DNA of 64,000 nucleotides, from assembly GCF_018613325.1 (NCBI RefSeq), contig NZ_JAGGQJ010000005.1:62001-126000 (forward strand), given 5' to 3'. The number at the start of each line of letters is the position of its first letter. The first letter of the stretch is position 1. The notes beneath the pieces were generated by a model. It was given only the letters and a program-made list of their open reading frames with translations, was not told where the DNA came from and made no database searches. This document shows positions 43,756-52,993 of this stretch, piece after piece. The stretch comes from Bacillus sp. ISL-34. GTDB taxonomy: Bacteria; Bacillota; Bacilli; Bacillales; DSM-1321. The position numbers were made by a program, and so were the translations under genes.

Positions 43756-44244
43756 TTTTAACTGCTCAATATATTCATATGCCTCATCAATTTCTTCAAG
43801 CGTATATTTTTGTTTGCTTTTCAGCGTGAAAATTTTCTCGGTGACTTCCTCTTTTTCAAGCGTGTCGAAATATAATACCGTTGAAACCAGCTCCAAAAAC
43901 CTGGCATTCTGTTCGTTCATATCCTGTAAGCATGCCTCGAGTGCCGGCATCTCCACTTCCTGTATGGATAGGAAATCCCGGCCGGCATCCGTTATCGAAT
44001 AACAATATTGATAATAGCCTGCTTTTTTTTCCCTTACTTCATTCAAGTAACCCATTTCGCAGAGCTCTTCAATCCGTAAGGTCAACTCCTCCGAATACGG
44101 TCCATAAAAGTGAAACTGAAACTTTTCATGAAATGGGAAGGACAGCTTTTTCGCGATATAAACGATTTTTTGTAGTTTTTTCCGACCCGAGATTTCACCG
44201 GCAGTAGAAATTGCATTGATAATGTTTGCATGATCCTTAAACAA
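43735..44244 (-). CDS. ywgA: YwgA family protein
   Basis: A 169-residue protein of the YwgA family. The N-terminal part reads like a winged helix (KKLQKIVYIAKKL near residue 22, YGPYSEELTLRIEELCEMGYL near 48), as in antitoxin/regulator-like YwgA proteins. The C-terminal third is helical and charged. It starts at TTG with GAGGAG upstream. It follows ywfO by 32 bases in the same direction, the order found in B. subtilis. The exact function is unknown. Confidence 0.85.
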   Translation of the reverse strand: MFKDHANIINAISTAGEISGRKKLQKIVYIAKKLSFPFHEKFQFHFYGPYSEELTLRIEELCEMGYLNEVREKKAGYYQYCYSITDAGRDFLSIQEVEMPALEACLQDMNEQNARFLELVSTVLYFDTLEKEEVTEKIFTLKSKQKYTLEEIDEAYEYIEQLKTKAKPN

Positions 44245-44276
44245 GGCTCGTCACTCCTCACCAAAAATGTACCACT

Positions 44277-45584
44277 TTAATCCGATAGCTCCAAAAGCTC
44301 ACGAATCTGTTTTTTTATATTTTTCTTCGTAGATTCATCACGCAATAAATCCGCTGGATAATACAACTTATGATCCGTTCTTCTTTTCCCTGAAATTGCA
44401 TCGACAATTTCGGATTCACGCGATAATTCACGAATTTCACCATTATTTTTCAGCAAGTGAATCGGCAGTCTCTCCTCTTCCTCACCTGGCCGGTAAAAAT
44501 CATACGGCAGATCTGATGAAGAATCGACGACAAGGTAATAATCCGGATCGATGCCTGCCTTCTTGAATAGCGTCCTTAATTCCATCAATCTGTTCATTTG
44601 ATTGTTCGATGGATGGAATTCCACATATTTAAATAGTTTACGGTTAACGAAGCGAGTGCATAAATCTTTTAATATCGCATCGTTTTCCTCTTCCCATGCT
44701 TCGAAATAATAGAGCATCACCGCTTCATCCATTTTCAAGTAGTCCGTTAAAGTCACTTCTCCCCTGAACAATGAATAAAAATGGTGCGGTTCTTGAGCAA
44801 ACGCATAACCGGATTCATATAAATGTTTCGCTCTATGTAGAATCTTGGTAAGTATGACCTCCGCACTTCTCGTAACTGGATGGAAATAAACCTGCCAATA
44901 CATTTGGTAGCGACTCATGATATAATCCTCAACCGCATGCATCCCGCTTTGTTTTATGACGGCATGTTCTTCCCTTGGCCTCATTACACGCAAAAGCCTT
45001 TCCATATCGAAATGACCATAACTCACGCCAGTAAAGTAAGCATCACGCTGTAAATAGTCCATTCTATCAGCATCGATCTGACTTGAAATCAGGCTGACTA
45101 CTAATTTGCCTTTATAGGTTTTCGCTATGACTTCTGCCACTTTTTTAGGGAAATCACGTCCAACTCTAAGGAGGATCTTATTCACTTCCGTATCGCCGAG
45201 GATTATCTGCCGCGTGAATTGCTCATGATCCAGGTCAAACACCTTTTCAAAAGAATGAGAGAAAGGACCATGACCCAAATCATGCAGAAGTGCTGCGCAC
45301 AAGGATAATAACCGTTCCTCAGGTTTCCATTCCGGTCTGCCCTCGAAAACATCATCCACGATTCTCCGAACAATCTCATATACTCCAAGCGAATGGCTGA
45401 GCCGACTATGTTCCGCACCATGAAAGGTTAAATAAGTCGTTCCCAGCTGTTTGATCCTTCGAAGACGCTGGAATTCCTTCGTCCCTATTAAATCCCATAT
45501 AACCCGGTCACGAACATGTATATATCGGTGCACCGGGTCCTTGAATACTTTTTCTTCTTGTAATTTTTCGCCGGAATATTCCAT
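44277..45584 (-). CDS. ywfO: HD-domain phosphohydrolase YwfO
   Basis: A 435-residue HD-superfamily protein of the dNTP triphosphohydrolase (SAMHD1-like) type. Metal ligands are H64 in RLSHSLGVYE, HD at 101-102 in LLHDLGHGPFSHSFE, and an aspartate in SSQIDADRMDYLQRD near residue 175. Related Gram-positive enzymes hydrolyse dNTPs and are allosterically controlled by nucleotides. GAGGG precedes the ATG. ywgA follows directly. Confidence 0.9.
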   Translation of the reverse strand: MEYSGEKLQEEKVFKDPVHRYIHVRDRVIWDLIGTKEFQRLRRIKQLGTTYLTFHGAEHSRLSHSLGVYEIVRRIVDDVFEGRPEWKPEERLLSLCAALLHDLGHGPFSHSFEKVFDLDHEQFTRQIILGDTEVNKILLRVGRDFPKKVAEVIAKTYKGKLVVSLISSQIDADRMDYLQRDAYFTGVSYGHFDMERLLRVMRPREEHAVIKQSGMHAVEDYIMSRYQMYWQVYFHPVTRSAEVILTKILHRAKHLYESGYAFAQEPHHFYSLFRGEVTLTDYLKMDEAVMLYYFEAWEEENDAILKDLCTRFVNRKLFKYVEFHPSNNQMNRLMELRTLFKKAGIDPDYYLVVDSSSDLPYDFYRPGEEEERLPIHLLKNNGEIRELSRESEIVDAISGKRRTDHKLYYPADLLRDESTKKNIKKQIRELLELSD

Positions 45585-45820
45585 GAACTACCCTCTTTTT
45601 CATAATCTCGATGCACTCATTATAGCGTGTTTTGACAAAAAACCCTAACTTCTGCCTTGCCAGTAAGAGGGGGAATTTTGTAAGAAAACGGAAGTTTCAG
45701 TCCGATTTTGTCTCGAAAATAAGGAAATAAAAAATCACCGCAGTGTGTCGAATCTGGGTGATGATTACTTGTTTCATTTATCATAAGCAAACAATCCACT
45801 CTAACTATATATCATGGATC

Positions 45821-46042
45821 CTACTTTAGTTTTTTATTGATTTTATCTAGTAACTCGTCTTCTGTCGGTGCAGCAACTGGACGGTTATTGACAAAGGCAA
45901 AAGACTTCTTTCTGCCAGGACCGCAATAGGATTGACAGCCCACTTCAATTTTCGCGTCGGGATCAAGCTTTTCAAGACGCGGGATCAATGTTTTAATGTT
46001 TACCGCCAAGCAGTCATCGCACACTCTGAATTCATTGGACAT
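45821..46042 (-). CDS. DUF1450 family small cysteine protein
   Basis: A 73-residue protein of the DUF1450 family. Cysteines pair as CDDC (residues 8-11) and CQSYC (36-40), an arrangement like small thioredoxin-fold 2Fe-2S or metal-binding proteins; whether it binds a cluster is not known to me. GGAGG precedes the ATG. A good SigA promoter lies 60-90 bases upstream. A weak hairpin (ATCACC/GGTGAT near 45734-45762) follows the gene. Confidence 0.82.
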   Translation of the reverse strand: MSNEFRVCDDCLAVNIKTLIPRLEKLDPDAKIEVGCQSYCGPGRKKSFAFVNNRPVAAPTEDELLDKINKKLK

Positions 46043-46104
46043 CCTCCGGTCACCATCCTTTCCATGACAAACTATTTTTCATCCATTTATACGACTAAAA
46101 GGTA

Positions 46105-46133
46105 TTTTACCGTTTCTATTTATGAATATCAAG
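46105..46133 (-). promoter_or_regulatory. SigA-type promoter of the DUF1450 gene
   Basis: TTGATA (46128-46133) and TAAAAT (46105-46110) are 17 bases apart on the minus strand. Confidence 0.6.
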
Positions 46134-46334
46134 AGGGCTGGATGATGTGAAAAGGAAAGGGCTGCCGCTGGAAAAGGATGTAATTAATCAAAAAACTAGT
46201 ATCCTTTTAACCTTTTTTGTATAAAAAATCCAGATTTTGTCCAAAATGCTAGTAGAACGCTCCATAAATCACTGCCACACGATATTTTATATAGTTATTT
46301 ATTTTAAAAGTTACCAGAAAGGGAGTATGTAGAA

Positions 46335-47081
46335 ATGAAGGTTCGTCAAGACGCCTGGACAGAAGAAGATGATTTGCTTTTGGCTGAAACGGTATTGCGC
46401 CATGTGCGGGAAGGCAGCACTCAGCTCAATGCTTTTGAAGAGGTAGGAGATAAGTTGAATCGCACCTCTGCAGCATGCGGATTCCGCTGGAATGCAGTTG
46501 TCCGCCATAATTACGATAAAGCGCTTTCCCTTGCCAAGAAACAGCGTAAGCAGCGGCAAAGGATCCTTGGAAAAGATCAAGGAGGGAAAAAACGGCTTCT
46601 TTATACACCGCCGTCCCCAACGATTTCCGACATAATGGTTCCCCATGTACAAGAGGAGGAACTAGAGTTGAAATCCGAAGTCGATACTACCAATTATGAA
46701 GCAGCAGAGGAATTCGTTGTGGCAGAAGCCCTCGCTCCTAAGACACAGCACACACCAGTATCTTTGGAAACGGCCATGAGCCTTGATACCGTCATCGCCT
46801 ATTTGGAATCTATGAACGGCCGCATGCTTCAAGCCGAAGTATTAAAAACCGAAAATGAAAGATTGAAGCTTGAAATTAAAGGGCTGAAAAAGCGAAACGA
46901 AGAATTGGAGAATAAAATCAGCCATCTGGAACAAAACAGCGGCTTGATGCAGGAAGATTATGAAACTTTGATGAATATCATGAATCGAGCAAGAAAGCTG
47001 GTCTTGTTAGAGGAAGAGGAACGTCCGGCAACTAAATTCAAGATGGACCGGAATGGCAATTTGGAAAAAATGGCCGAGTAA
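46335..47081 (+). CDS. rsfA: RsfA family forespore transcription regulator
   Basis: A 248-residue protein with an N-terminal Myb/SANT-like DNA-binding domain (about 3-60: RQDAWTEEDDLLLAETVLRH, then SAACGFRWNAVVRHNY). A central variable linker follows, then a C-terminal coiled coil (about 165-220) rich in Glu, Lys and Leu. B. subtilis RsfA is a SigmaF-dependent regulator of forespore genes, and its gene lies in this same neighbourhood beside ywfO. GGGAG precedes the ATG. It ends at a terminator. Confidence 0.9.
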   Translation: MKVRQDAWTEEDDLLLAETVLRHVREGSTQLNAFEEVGDKLNRTSAACGFRWNAVVRHNYDKALSLAKKQRKQRQRILGKDQGGKKRLLYTPPSPTISDIMVPHVQEEELELKSEVDTTNYEAAEEFVVAEALAPKTQHTPVSLETAMSLDTVIAYLESMNGRMLQAEVLKTENERLKLEIKGLKKRNEELENKISHLEQNSGLMQEDYETLMNIMNRARKLVLLEEEERPATKFKMDRNGNLEKMAE

Positions 47082-47151
47082 TAAGATAATGTGGGGATCA
47101 GTTACATAGTTCAACCACATGATAAAAGGCCGTTTCACCGATGTTTATCCG

Positions 47152-47180
47152 AAAAAGGGAGCCAACAAGGCTCTTTTTTT
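47152..47180 (+). terminator. Rho-independent terminator of rsfA
   Basis: Stem GAGCC/GGCTC extended by A-T pairs ends in seven T, about 70 bases beyond the rsfA stop. Confidence 0.75.
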
Positions 47181-47273
47181 CATTGTTTCAAGAAAAATGG
47201 AATAATATCTCCCAGGACGCCGCTGCCCATCATACAGTCCTTTTACAGTTTCAGTGAATGATAATGTCGTATT

Positions 47274-47320
47274 AAATGAAAGAAGCCGTTCCTGACTTAC
47301 TGGAACGGCTTCTTTCATTT
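47274..47320 (-). terminator. Hairpin terminator of lipL
   Basis: A perfect 19-base stem, 47274-47292 with 47302-47320, starts at the lipL stop. The minus-strand tail is T-rich only in part (TTTCATTTAATA), so it is somewhat weak as a terminator. Confidence 0.7.
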
Positions 47321-48168
47321 CAATCCCTTAATGCCTCGAATACTTTATCATTACGCTCCACCACTCTTGTCAAGTATGCCTCATACATCGGCCATTCCTG
47401 TACGGAAAGAGTGTCAGAGAATATCCTTTCGCTATGTTCCTTCAATACATGCAGGAATCTGAGCATCACATCCTGAACACTCAATTGCACGCCCAACAAT
47501 TCAGATAGGGACGCCATTACCGAAGGGACGATATCGGGATAAACGAATTTGGTTTCTGCATTTCCTTTAGCTGCATCATAAAAGCCCTTCACGAGACTGG
47601 CACGTTCAGCCCCGCTTCCATTCACACATAAATAGATTTGCACCGCTACGCCATTGCGGATCCTGCGTTGGGAAATACCGGCAAATTTTTGCCCATTTAT
47701 ACTTAAATCATAACTTCCCGGACAATAGGAACCGACGATCTCCCTTGCATCCATCGTGACTGGGAAATCGGCAAACATCAATTGGACAAGCTCCCACATC
47801 GCATCATATCCACGATTGATTTCAATTTTCCGCTCGTTTTCAGGAAGAATGAGCGACAAATTAAGGACACCCTCATCCAGCACGACTGCCAGACCTCCGG
47901 AATTCCTCACGATGGCCTGAAAACCATGTTCTTTTAAATGATCCAAACCCTTTTTAAGAAAAGGCAACTTCGTATCCTGTATACCCATGACGATGGTTCG
48001 ATGGTGTACCCATGCCCTGGCTACGGCCGCTGATTTACCTGACCCTACGGAAGCGCAAAATGTATCATCCATCGCAAAAGACTCCAGAGCAGGAAACTGA
48101 GGTCCAACGGAAGATTGATCAATAATCCTCCACTCTTGCTGCATTAATAATGAATCTGTTTCACCCAT
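47320..48168 (-). CDS. lipL: Octanoyl-[GcvH]:protein N-octanoyltransferase
   Basis: A 282-residue biotin/lipoyl ligase-fold amidotransferase that moves octanoyl (lipoyl precursor) from GcvH to E2 subunits of 2-oxoacid dehydrogenases. The acyl-enzyme cysteine is C149 in [21 protein letters not shown] near residue 88 is the ligase-family loop. B. subtilis LipL (ywfL) lies beside pta, as here. GAGGGAG precedes the ATG; a second ATG lies at residue 9. Confidence 0.92.
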   Translation of the reverse strand: MGETDSLLMQQEWRIIDQSSVGPQFPALESFAMDDTFCASVGSGKSAAVARAWVHHRTIVMGIQDTKLPFLKKGLDHLKEHGFQAIVRNSGGLAVVLDEGVLNLSLILPENERKIEINRGYDAMWELVQLMFADFPVTMDAREIVGSYCPGSYDLSINGQKFAGISQRRIRNGVAVQIYLCVNGSGAERASLVKGFYDAAKGNAETKFVYPDIVPSVMASLSELLGVQLSVQDVMLRFLHVLKEHSERIFSDTLSVQEWPMYEAYLTRVVERNDKVFEALRD

Positions 48169-48205
48169 ACGAATCTCCCTCTAACATTTAATCCTAAAAA
48201 GCTGC

Positions 48206-49192
48206 CTATTGATACTGCGCCACAAACCCCTGTGCCGCTGTAATGACAGCCAGTTTATATACATCCTCTTCACTGCATCCCCTCGAAAGGTCATTCACCG
48301 GACGATTCAGCCCCTGAAGGATCGGACCGACCGCTTCGAAGCCGCCCAAGCGCTGTACCATCTTATAGCTGATGTTCCCTGCTTCGAGACTTGGGAAAAC
48401 AAAAACATTCGCATCCCCCTGAATAAGGGAATCCGGTGCTTTTTTTCTTGCAACCGAAGGAACGAAAGCCGCGTCAAACTGAAATTCCCCATCCAGGATG
48501 ATATCAGGGTCCATTTCTTTTGCCAAATCGACAGCATCAACCACTTTTAAGGTTTCGGGGGATGTTGCGGATCCCTTCGTCGAAAAGCTCAGCAGCGCCA
48601 CACGCGGTTCGATATCGAACATTAGTGCAGTCTTCGCACTTTCTATTGCAATTTCAGCCAGGTCCTGGGAATTGGGGTTTATATTGATCGCACAATCGGC
48701 GAACACATATTTTTCTTCATCCCGGACCATGATGAATACTCCCGATGTTTTTTGGACGCCTGGCTTTGTTTTAATGATCTTTAGGGCGGGACGAACCGTA
48801 TCGGCAGTCGAATGCGTTGCGCCACTCACCATTCCATGTGCCAGTTTCATATGGACGAGCATCGTTCCAAAATAGTTCTCATCCATTAAGATTTCACGTG
48901 CTTGTACATCGGTCGCTTTACCGTCACGGACCTTCACGAACGCTTCGACCATTTCATCCATCATGATATAATTCTTCGGATCATATATTTCGATTGCATC
49001 AAGGGAGATTTTTAAATCTTTTGCCTTCTCCTGAATCAACCCGATATCCCCGATCAATACCGGTGTCACCAGTTTAGCTTTGGCAAGCCTGCCTGCCGCT
49101 CCCAAAATCCGTTCATCCAACCCTTCTGGAAAAACGATCTTTAAATTATGCCCCATTATTTTCGATTCCAATATTTCAAATAAATCACTCAT
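48206..49192 (-). CDS. pta: Phosphate acetyltransferase
   Basis: A 328-residue enzyme interconverting acetyl-CoA and acetyl phosphate, the first step of overflow to acetate. Motifs include GLDERILGAA near residue 23, MVSGATHSTADTVRPAL near 120 and LQGLNRPVNDLSRG near 290. The open frame starts at 49261. ATG 49192 (MSDLFEILESK) has AAGGAGGAA 8 bases before it and suits the family. I did not find a clear cre site upstream, though B. subtilis pta is CcpA-activated. Confidence 0.94.
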   Translation of the reverse strand: MSDLFEILESKIMGHNLKIVFPEGLDERILGAAGRLAKAKLVTPVLIGDIGLIQEKAKDLKISLDAIEIYDPKNYIMMDEMVEAFVKVRDGKATDVQAREILMDENYFGTMLVHMKLAHGMVSGATHSTADTVRPALKIIKTKPGVQKTSGVFIMVRDEEKYVFADCAININPNSQDLAEIAIESAKTALMFDIEPRVALLSFSTKGSATSPETLKVVDAVDLAKEMDPDIILDGEFQFDAAFVPSVARKKAPDSLIQGDANVFVFPSLEAGNISYKMVQRLGGFEAVGPILQGLNRPVNDLSRGCSEEDVYKLAVITAAQGFVAQYQ

Positions 49193-49449
49193 TGGCTCTT
49201 CCTCCTTTTTAGATACGTTTCCCCCAATTTTTTTATATTTAACCATTCGATGAAAATCCATTGCCGTCTTCTTTTAAGAATACTCTAGCAGCCAGGTAAA
49301 TTCCAGCCACTTTGGTCCCCTGCCAATCCGCAAATCTGAAATTTGCAGAAACGACGGAAAACAGTGATGGTGTTTGCGGGTTGATATAAATTTCCTTATA
49401 CTGAAACTATGTTATATTAAAGTTATAATAAGACTTAGGAGTGATCGTA

Positions 49450-50199
49450 ATGAGTGAAGCAGCACAAACACTGGACGGCTGGTATTGTTTACATGATTTC
49501 CGTCTAATCGACTGGTCTTCTTGGAAAACGTTATCAAGTGACGAACGCCAATTGGCCATCTCAGAATTCCAAGGTTTACTGGATAAATGGAATATGACAC
49601 AAAGCGACAATGAAGGTAGCCATGCCCTATATTCCATCGTAGGTCAGAAAGCGGACTTCATGCTTATGTTTGCCCGCCCAACCATGGAAGAATTGAATGC
49701 AATTGAAAACGAATTCAACAAAACGAAGCTTGCCGAATATACCATTCCAGCTTATTCATACGTTTCCGTCGTGGAATTAAGCAATTACTTAGCTGGTGGA
49801 GATGGTGAGGACCCATACCAGAACCCTCATGTTCGTTCCAGACTTTATCCGATACTTCCAAAAGCGAAACATGTATGCTTCTATCCAATGGACAAGCGTC
49901 GTGATGGCGATGATAACTGGTATATGCTTTCCATGGAAGAGCGCAAAGGCTTAATGCGTTCCCACGGCTTGATTGGACGCAGTTATGCCGGCAAAGTAAA
50001 ACAAATCATTTCAGGTTCTGTCGGTTTTGACGATTATGAATGGGGCGTAACACTATTCGCAGATGATGTCCTTCAATTTAAAAAATTAATCTATGAAATG
50101 CGTTTTGATGAAGTGAGTGCACGATACGCTGCATTTGGTTCTTTCTTTGTTGGCAATATCCTGCCGGAAGAAAACGTACCTTCATTCCTATACGTATAA
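49450..50199 (+). CDS. hemQ: Coproheme decarboxylase HemQ (ChdC)
   Basis: A 249-residue chlorite dismutase-fold protein that turns coproheme III into heme b, the last step of the Gram-positive heme route. Catalytic Y145 lies in CFYPMDKRR and the heme ligand H172 in [11 protein letters not shown]; both numbers equal those of the Geobacillus enzyme. The ATG at 49450 has AGGAGTGA 5-6 bases before it; an upstream GTG is part of that site. It is divergent from pta as in B. subtilis (ywfI). Confidence 0.95.
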   Translation: MSEAAQTLDGWYCLHDFRLIDWSSWKTLSSDERQLAISEFQGLLDKWNMTQSDNEGSHALYSIVGQKADFMLMFARPTMEELNAIENEFNKTKLAEYTIPAYSYVSVVELSNYLAGGDGEDPYQNPHVRSRLYPILPKAKHVCFYPMDKRRDGDDNWYMLSMEERKGLMRSHGLIGRSYAGKVKQIISGSVGFDDYEWGVTLFADDVLQFKKLIYEMRFDEVSARYAAFGSFFVGNILPEENVPSFLYV

Positions 50200-50208
50200 G
50201 ACGATGAG

Positions 50209-50232
50209 CTTCCGGTTTCCGGAAGTTTTTTT
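50209..50232 (+). terminator. Rho-independent terminator of hemQ
   Basis: Stem CTTCCGG/CCGGAAG with a TTT loop and seven T, ten bases after the hemQ stop. Confidence 0.9.
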
Positions 50233-50612
50233 GCGTCCCCTCCTTTTTATTTTTCCCCGGCTTTGGAATAAATCCAATCCACATCCCATACATTTTCATT
50301 AGTGATGAATTTATTTTTTCACAGTCCCAATCAGCTTCAGGAAAATTGATCAAGGTAATTCCTGACTCCAGCGAGGTGAAGGAACGTTACTTCTATTCAT
50401 TAGCCGACAAGAGGAAATGGCTTATATCATGAACGGCAGCCGTTATGTACCGCTTAACATTCATTGTGGTTTTTTAAGCCACCCGGGGATTGTCCAGAAA
50501 ACATATACAATACTACCGGTCGCTATAAATCGCACTGTTTCTCCCAGTCCACACTCTCGGATTGTCCAAATTCCACAGTATCAACTAAACCTTGAATTTA
50601 GGAGGGAATGCA
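50233..50612 (+). other. Gap between hemQ and gerQ
   Basis: 380 bases without a supported gene. On the plus strand a frame is open without a start codon from the hemQ terminator to a TGA at 50430-50432; its end reads SSEVKERYFYSLADKRKWLIS. This looks a little like coding sequence but has no start or ribosome binding site, so it may be a relic. The later part should hold the gerQ promoter; CATATACAAT near 50500 recalls a SigmaE -10 box, without a convincing -35. Confidence 0.3.
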
Positions 50613-51128
50613 ATGTCACAAAATAATCCTTATGGTAATTACCCGTACGGAGGAAGCCCTTATTATCCCTATGAGAATAATGAGCCTGACGTGCGGCAGC
50701 AGAATCCTAACCAGCAACAAGGTTACCAGCAGCAAGGATACCAACAGCCATCATACCAGCAACAACAGCCCACTATGGCAGGCACGCCACAACAAGTGCC
50801 GATGACGATGGGTCAACCCCCTTCCGGACCACAGATACCTGGCATGCTTCCGGTCGAAGCGTCGTACATCGAGAACATATTGCGTTTGAATAAAGGGAAA
50901 TTAGCCACTGTTTATACAACGTTTGAAAACAACAAAGAATGGAATGCCATGGTCTTCAAAGGACTCATCGAGGCTGCAGGACGCGATCATTTAATCATAA
51001 GCGACCCTCAAACGGGAAAACGGTACTTAATCCCGATGGTATACTTAGATTATATAACGTTTGATGAGGAAATCGAATATGACTATCCATTTGGAGGCGC
51101 TGGGCTTACCACCTATTCCCCAAGGTGA
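50613..51128 (+). CDS. gerQ: Spore coat protein GerQ
   Basis: A 171-residue spore coat protein needed for CwlJ to function in germination. The first 80 residues are repetitive and rich in Gln, Tyr, Pro and Asn (QQQGYQQQGYQQPSYQQQQP), giving glutamine targets for cross-linking by transglutaminase Tgl. The conserved domain (about 88-171) includes ASYIENILRLNKGKLATVY and ends with a GG/Tyr-rich tail. The ATG at 50613 has AGGAGGG before it. In B. subtilis this is ywdL, beside ywdK. Confidence 0.93.
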   Translation: MSQNNPYGNYPYGGSPYYPYENNEPDVRQQNPNQQQGYQQQGYQQPSYQQQQPTMAGTPQQVPMTMGQPPSGPQIPGMLPVEASYIENILRLNKGKLATVYTTFENNKEWNAMVFKGLIEAAGRDHLIISDPQTGKRYLIPMVYLDYITFDEEIEYDYPFGGAGLTTYSPR

Positions 51129-51141
51129 TTAAAATCCAATA

Positions 51142-51182
51142 AAGAAGAGCCTCAGGATCTATTTGATTCTGAGGCTCTTCTT
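51142..51182 (+). terminator. Rho-independent terminator of gerQ
   Basis: A perfect 14-base stem, 51142-51155 with 51169-51182, follows the gerQ stop. Confidence 0.85.
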
Positions 51183-51205
51183 ATATTGAAATGACTTTTT
51201 TCGGT

Positions 51206-51232
51206 AAAAAGGCTGATCCATGGAAGATCAGC
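51206..51232 (-). terminator. Rho-independent terminator of ywdK
   Basis: Stem GCTGATC/GATCAGC (51212-51232) is followed by five T on the minus strand just beyond the ywdK stop. Confidence 0.8.
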
Positions 51233-51240
51233 TACCTTCA

Positions 51241-51609
51241 TTACAAGTATTTATATGCAGCAATGATCATCAAGACCCAAGCAACCAAGAAAGAAACTCC
51301 GCCAAGCGGTGTGATGGCTCCCAGGACTTTTATTTGCGTAACGCTTAGAACGAATAGACTTCCGGAAAACAGGATAATTCCTATTAGCATAAGCCAGCCG
51401 GACCAGTTGATCAGCGGACTTGAAATTTTCCCAGCCAATAAACCGAGAACCAATAAACCCACCGCATGGAACATTTGATATTGAACAGCGGTTTGCCAGG
51501 TTTCTAAATATTTATCAGGAATCTTCCCTTCCAGTCCGTGTGCACCGAATGCACCAAGTGCCACAGCAATAAACCCATTCAATGCACCTAAAATGATGAA
51601 CAGTTTCAA
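51241..51609 (-). CDS. ywdK: DUF423 family membrane protein YwdK
   Basis: A 122-residue protein with four membrane helices, of the DUF423 family. The conserved GAFGAHGLEGK is near residue 19 and YQMFHAVGLL near 44. Its function is unknown. GGGGAGCG precedes the ATG. It is the last gene of a minus-strand run ung, small cysteine protein, ywdI, ywdK and ends in its own terminator. Confidence 0.88.
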   Translation of the reverse strand: MKLFIILGALNGFIAVALGAFGAHGLEGKIPDKYLETWQTAVQYQMFHAVGLLVLGLLAGKISSPLINWSGWLMLIGIILFSGSLFVLSVTQIKVLGAITPLGGVSFLVAWVLMIIAAYKYL

Positions 51610-51632
51610 TTATTTCGCTCCCCTTCCCTAAT

Positions 51633-51890
51633 TTAAAAATCGAACAAGGACTCCCCATTGGCCTCATCCATTTTAACCGGTTCTACATTCGGTGTAGCCG
51701 ACATAACGGGCTGGGTCAATGTGATTGGCTTCGGCATGCTGATGTTCGCAGCTTTTTCATCAACCATCACTTCACAAAGGGATTTAATGGCAATTACATA
51801 CCCCTGCACCTTATCCTCTGAATTTGCCTGTTTCGCTTTCAACACAAGCTCTTCGATTTTATCTAACATTTGTCTTGATGAAATATCCAA
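51633..51890 (-). CDS. ywdI: YwdI family protein
   Basis: An 86-residue protein starting at TTG 51890, with GAGGTGG 5 bases before it. The open frame runs 40 codons further up, but that part has no start signal and overlaps its neighbour. The N-terminal half (LDKIEELVLKAKQA, then EDKVQGYVIAIKSLCEVMV) is helical; the rest is a Pro-rich linker ending GESLFDF. B. subtilis ywdI lies between ywdK and ung as here. Its role is not known. Confidence 0.75.
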   Translation of the reverse strand: MDISSRQMLDKIEELVLKAKQANSEDKVQGYVIAIKSLCEVMVDEKAANISMPKPITLTQPVMSATPNVEPVKMDEANGESLFDF

Positions 51891-51904
51891 CTTTACCACC
51901 TCGT

Positions 51905-52159
51905 CTATATACAGGTCAAAACTATCATAACTAGCATAGCAAAAATCAGAGAAGAAAACACCTTGCATATTTCCTGCCTTTTCATTGGCTTGGCTTGAAA
52001 TTTCAAGCATGGCTGTCCTGAAGAATGAAAGACATCAAGAGAAGGCTGGTTTGATGTTTTGAATCGAAAAGCACGGCAGCCCTTTGGAAAACCGGGATCC
52101 CACGTTATATAGAAATGACGGCACGCCATACAATTCACCCGTTTCGTTTTCTTGTTCAT
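51905..52159 (-). CDS. Small cysteine-rich protein coupled to ung
   Basis: An 84-residue protein whose first 60 residues follow a conserved pattern: CMACRHFYITWDPGFPKGC (10-28), FKTSNQPS, and SSGQPCLKF (51-59). I recall such CxxC...TWD..P.GC...FK...PS...SG.PC proteins from many bacteria as uncharacterised, probably metal-binding. The ATG is one base after the ung stop and has no clear ribosome binding site, so translation is probably coupled. The last 20 residues are hydrophobic and may be a membrane anchor or the result of a frameshift. Confidence 0.65.
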   Translation of the reverse strand: MNKKTKRVNCMACRHFYITWDPGFPKGCRAFRFKTSNQPSLDVFHSSGQPCLKFQAKPMKRQEICKVFSSLIFAMLVMIVLTCI

Positions 52160-52160
52160 A

Positions 52161-52841
52161 TTATCGGTTCGAGATTTTCCAATCAATTGGGGATTCCCCC
52201 ATTTCCATCAGCAATTGATTTGTTTTGGAAAAAGGTTTGGTGCCAAAGAAACCACGGGAGGCCGACAGCGGACTCGGATGTACGGACTTAATGATTTTAT
52301 GGCGGGCTTCATCAATCAAAGGGATTTTGGTTTGAGCAGGTTTCCCCCACAGGATGAATACAACCGGTTTCGGACGGTCATTCAATAGGCGAATAACTTG
52401 ATTCGTAAAGATTTCCCATCCCTTTCCGCGGTGTGAGTGCGCCTCCCCCTCACGCACAGTCAAGACGGTATTCAATAAAAGCACTCCCCGTTTTGCCCAT
52501 TCAACAAGGTAACCATTACCCGGAACCTCATAGCCTAGATCGTTGTGTAACTCTTTAAAGATATTTCTTAAAGAGGGTGGGATGCGAACTTCCGGCTTAA
52601 CTGAAAAACTAAGGCCATGCGCTTGACCAGGGCCATGGTAAGGGTCCTGTCCAAGGATGACAACCTTTACGTCTTCATAAGGAGTATAGTGAAGCGCATT
52701 GAAAATATCTTCCTGATCAGGATGAATGACTTGCTGGCTGTACTCTTGCTTTATGAATCCCCTTAGCTCCTGGTAATATTCTTTTTTGAATTCCTCTTTC
52801 AATAGAGGCCACCAATCATTTGTCAATAACTGCTTTTCCAT
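52161..52841 (-). CDS. ung: Uracil-DNA glycosylase
   Basis: A 226-residue family 1 uracil-DNA glycosylase that removes uracil from DNA. The catalytic water-activating D66 lies in [10 protein letters not shown] and the second motif HPSPLSA near residue 188. The whole protein is of normal length. It begins the minus-strand run that continues into the small cysteine protein one base later. A terminator between them is absent. Confidence 0.96.
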   Translation of the reverse strand: MEKQLLTNDWWPLLKEEFKKEYYQELRGFIKQEYSQQVIHPDQEDIFNALHYTPYEDVKVVILGQDPYHGPGQAHGLSFSVKPEVRIPPSLRNIFKELHNDLGYEVPGNGYLVEWAKRGVLLLNTVLTVREGEAHSHRGKGWEIFTNQVIRLLNDRPKPVVFILWGKPAQTKIPLIDEARHKIIKSVHPSPLSASRGFFGTKPFSKTNQLLMEMGESPIDWKISNR

Positions 52842-52993
52842 GTGCCACAGCCCCTTTCCACTTTTTGAAACTATATTATATCAAACTTAATCGCCTTGCC
52901 TTTTTCCATAGATTACGATTTATGTTTCTATATACCCCAAAAGTGGGAAAATAGAAAGTTAGCAAGCAATTTAACCATGTTGGAGGATTCCCT

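Noticed and set aside
46211..46250. SigmaF promoter of rsfA
   Set aside because: GTATA is present, but the -10 lacks the required GG, so the match is too weak to list.
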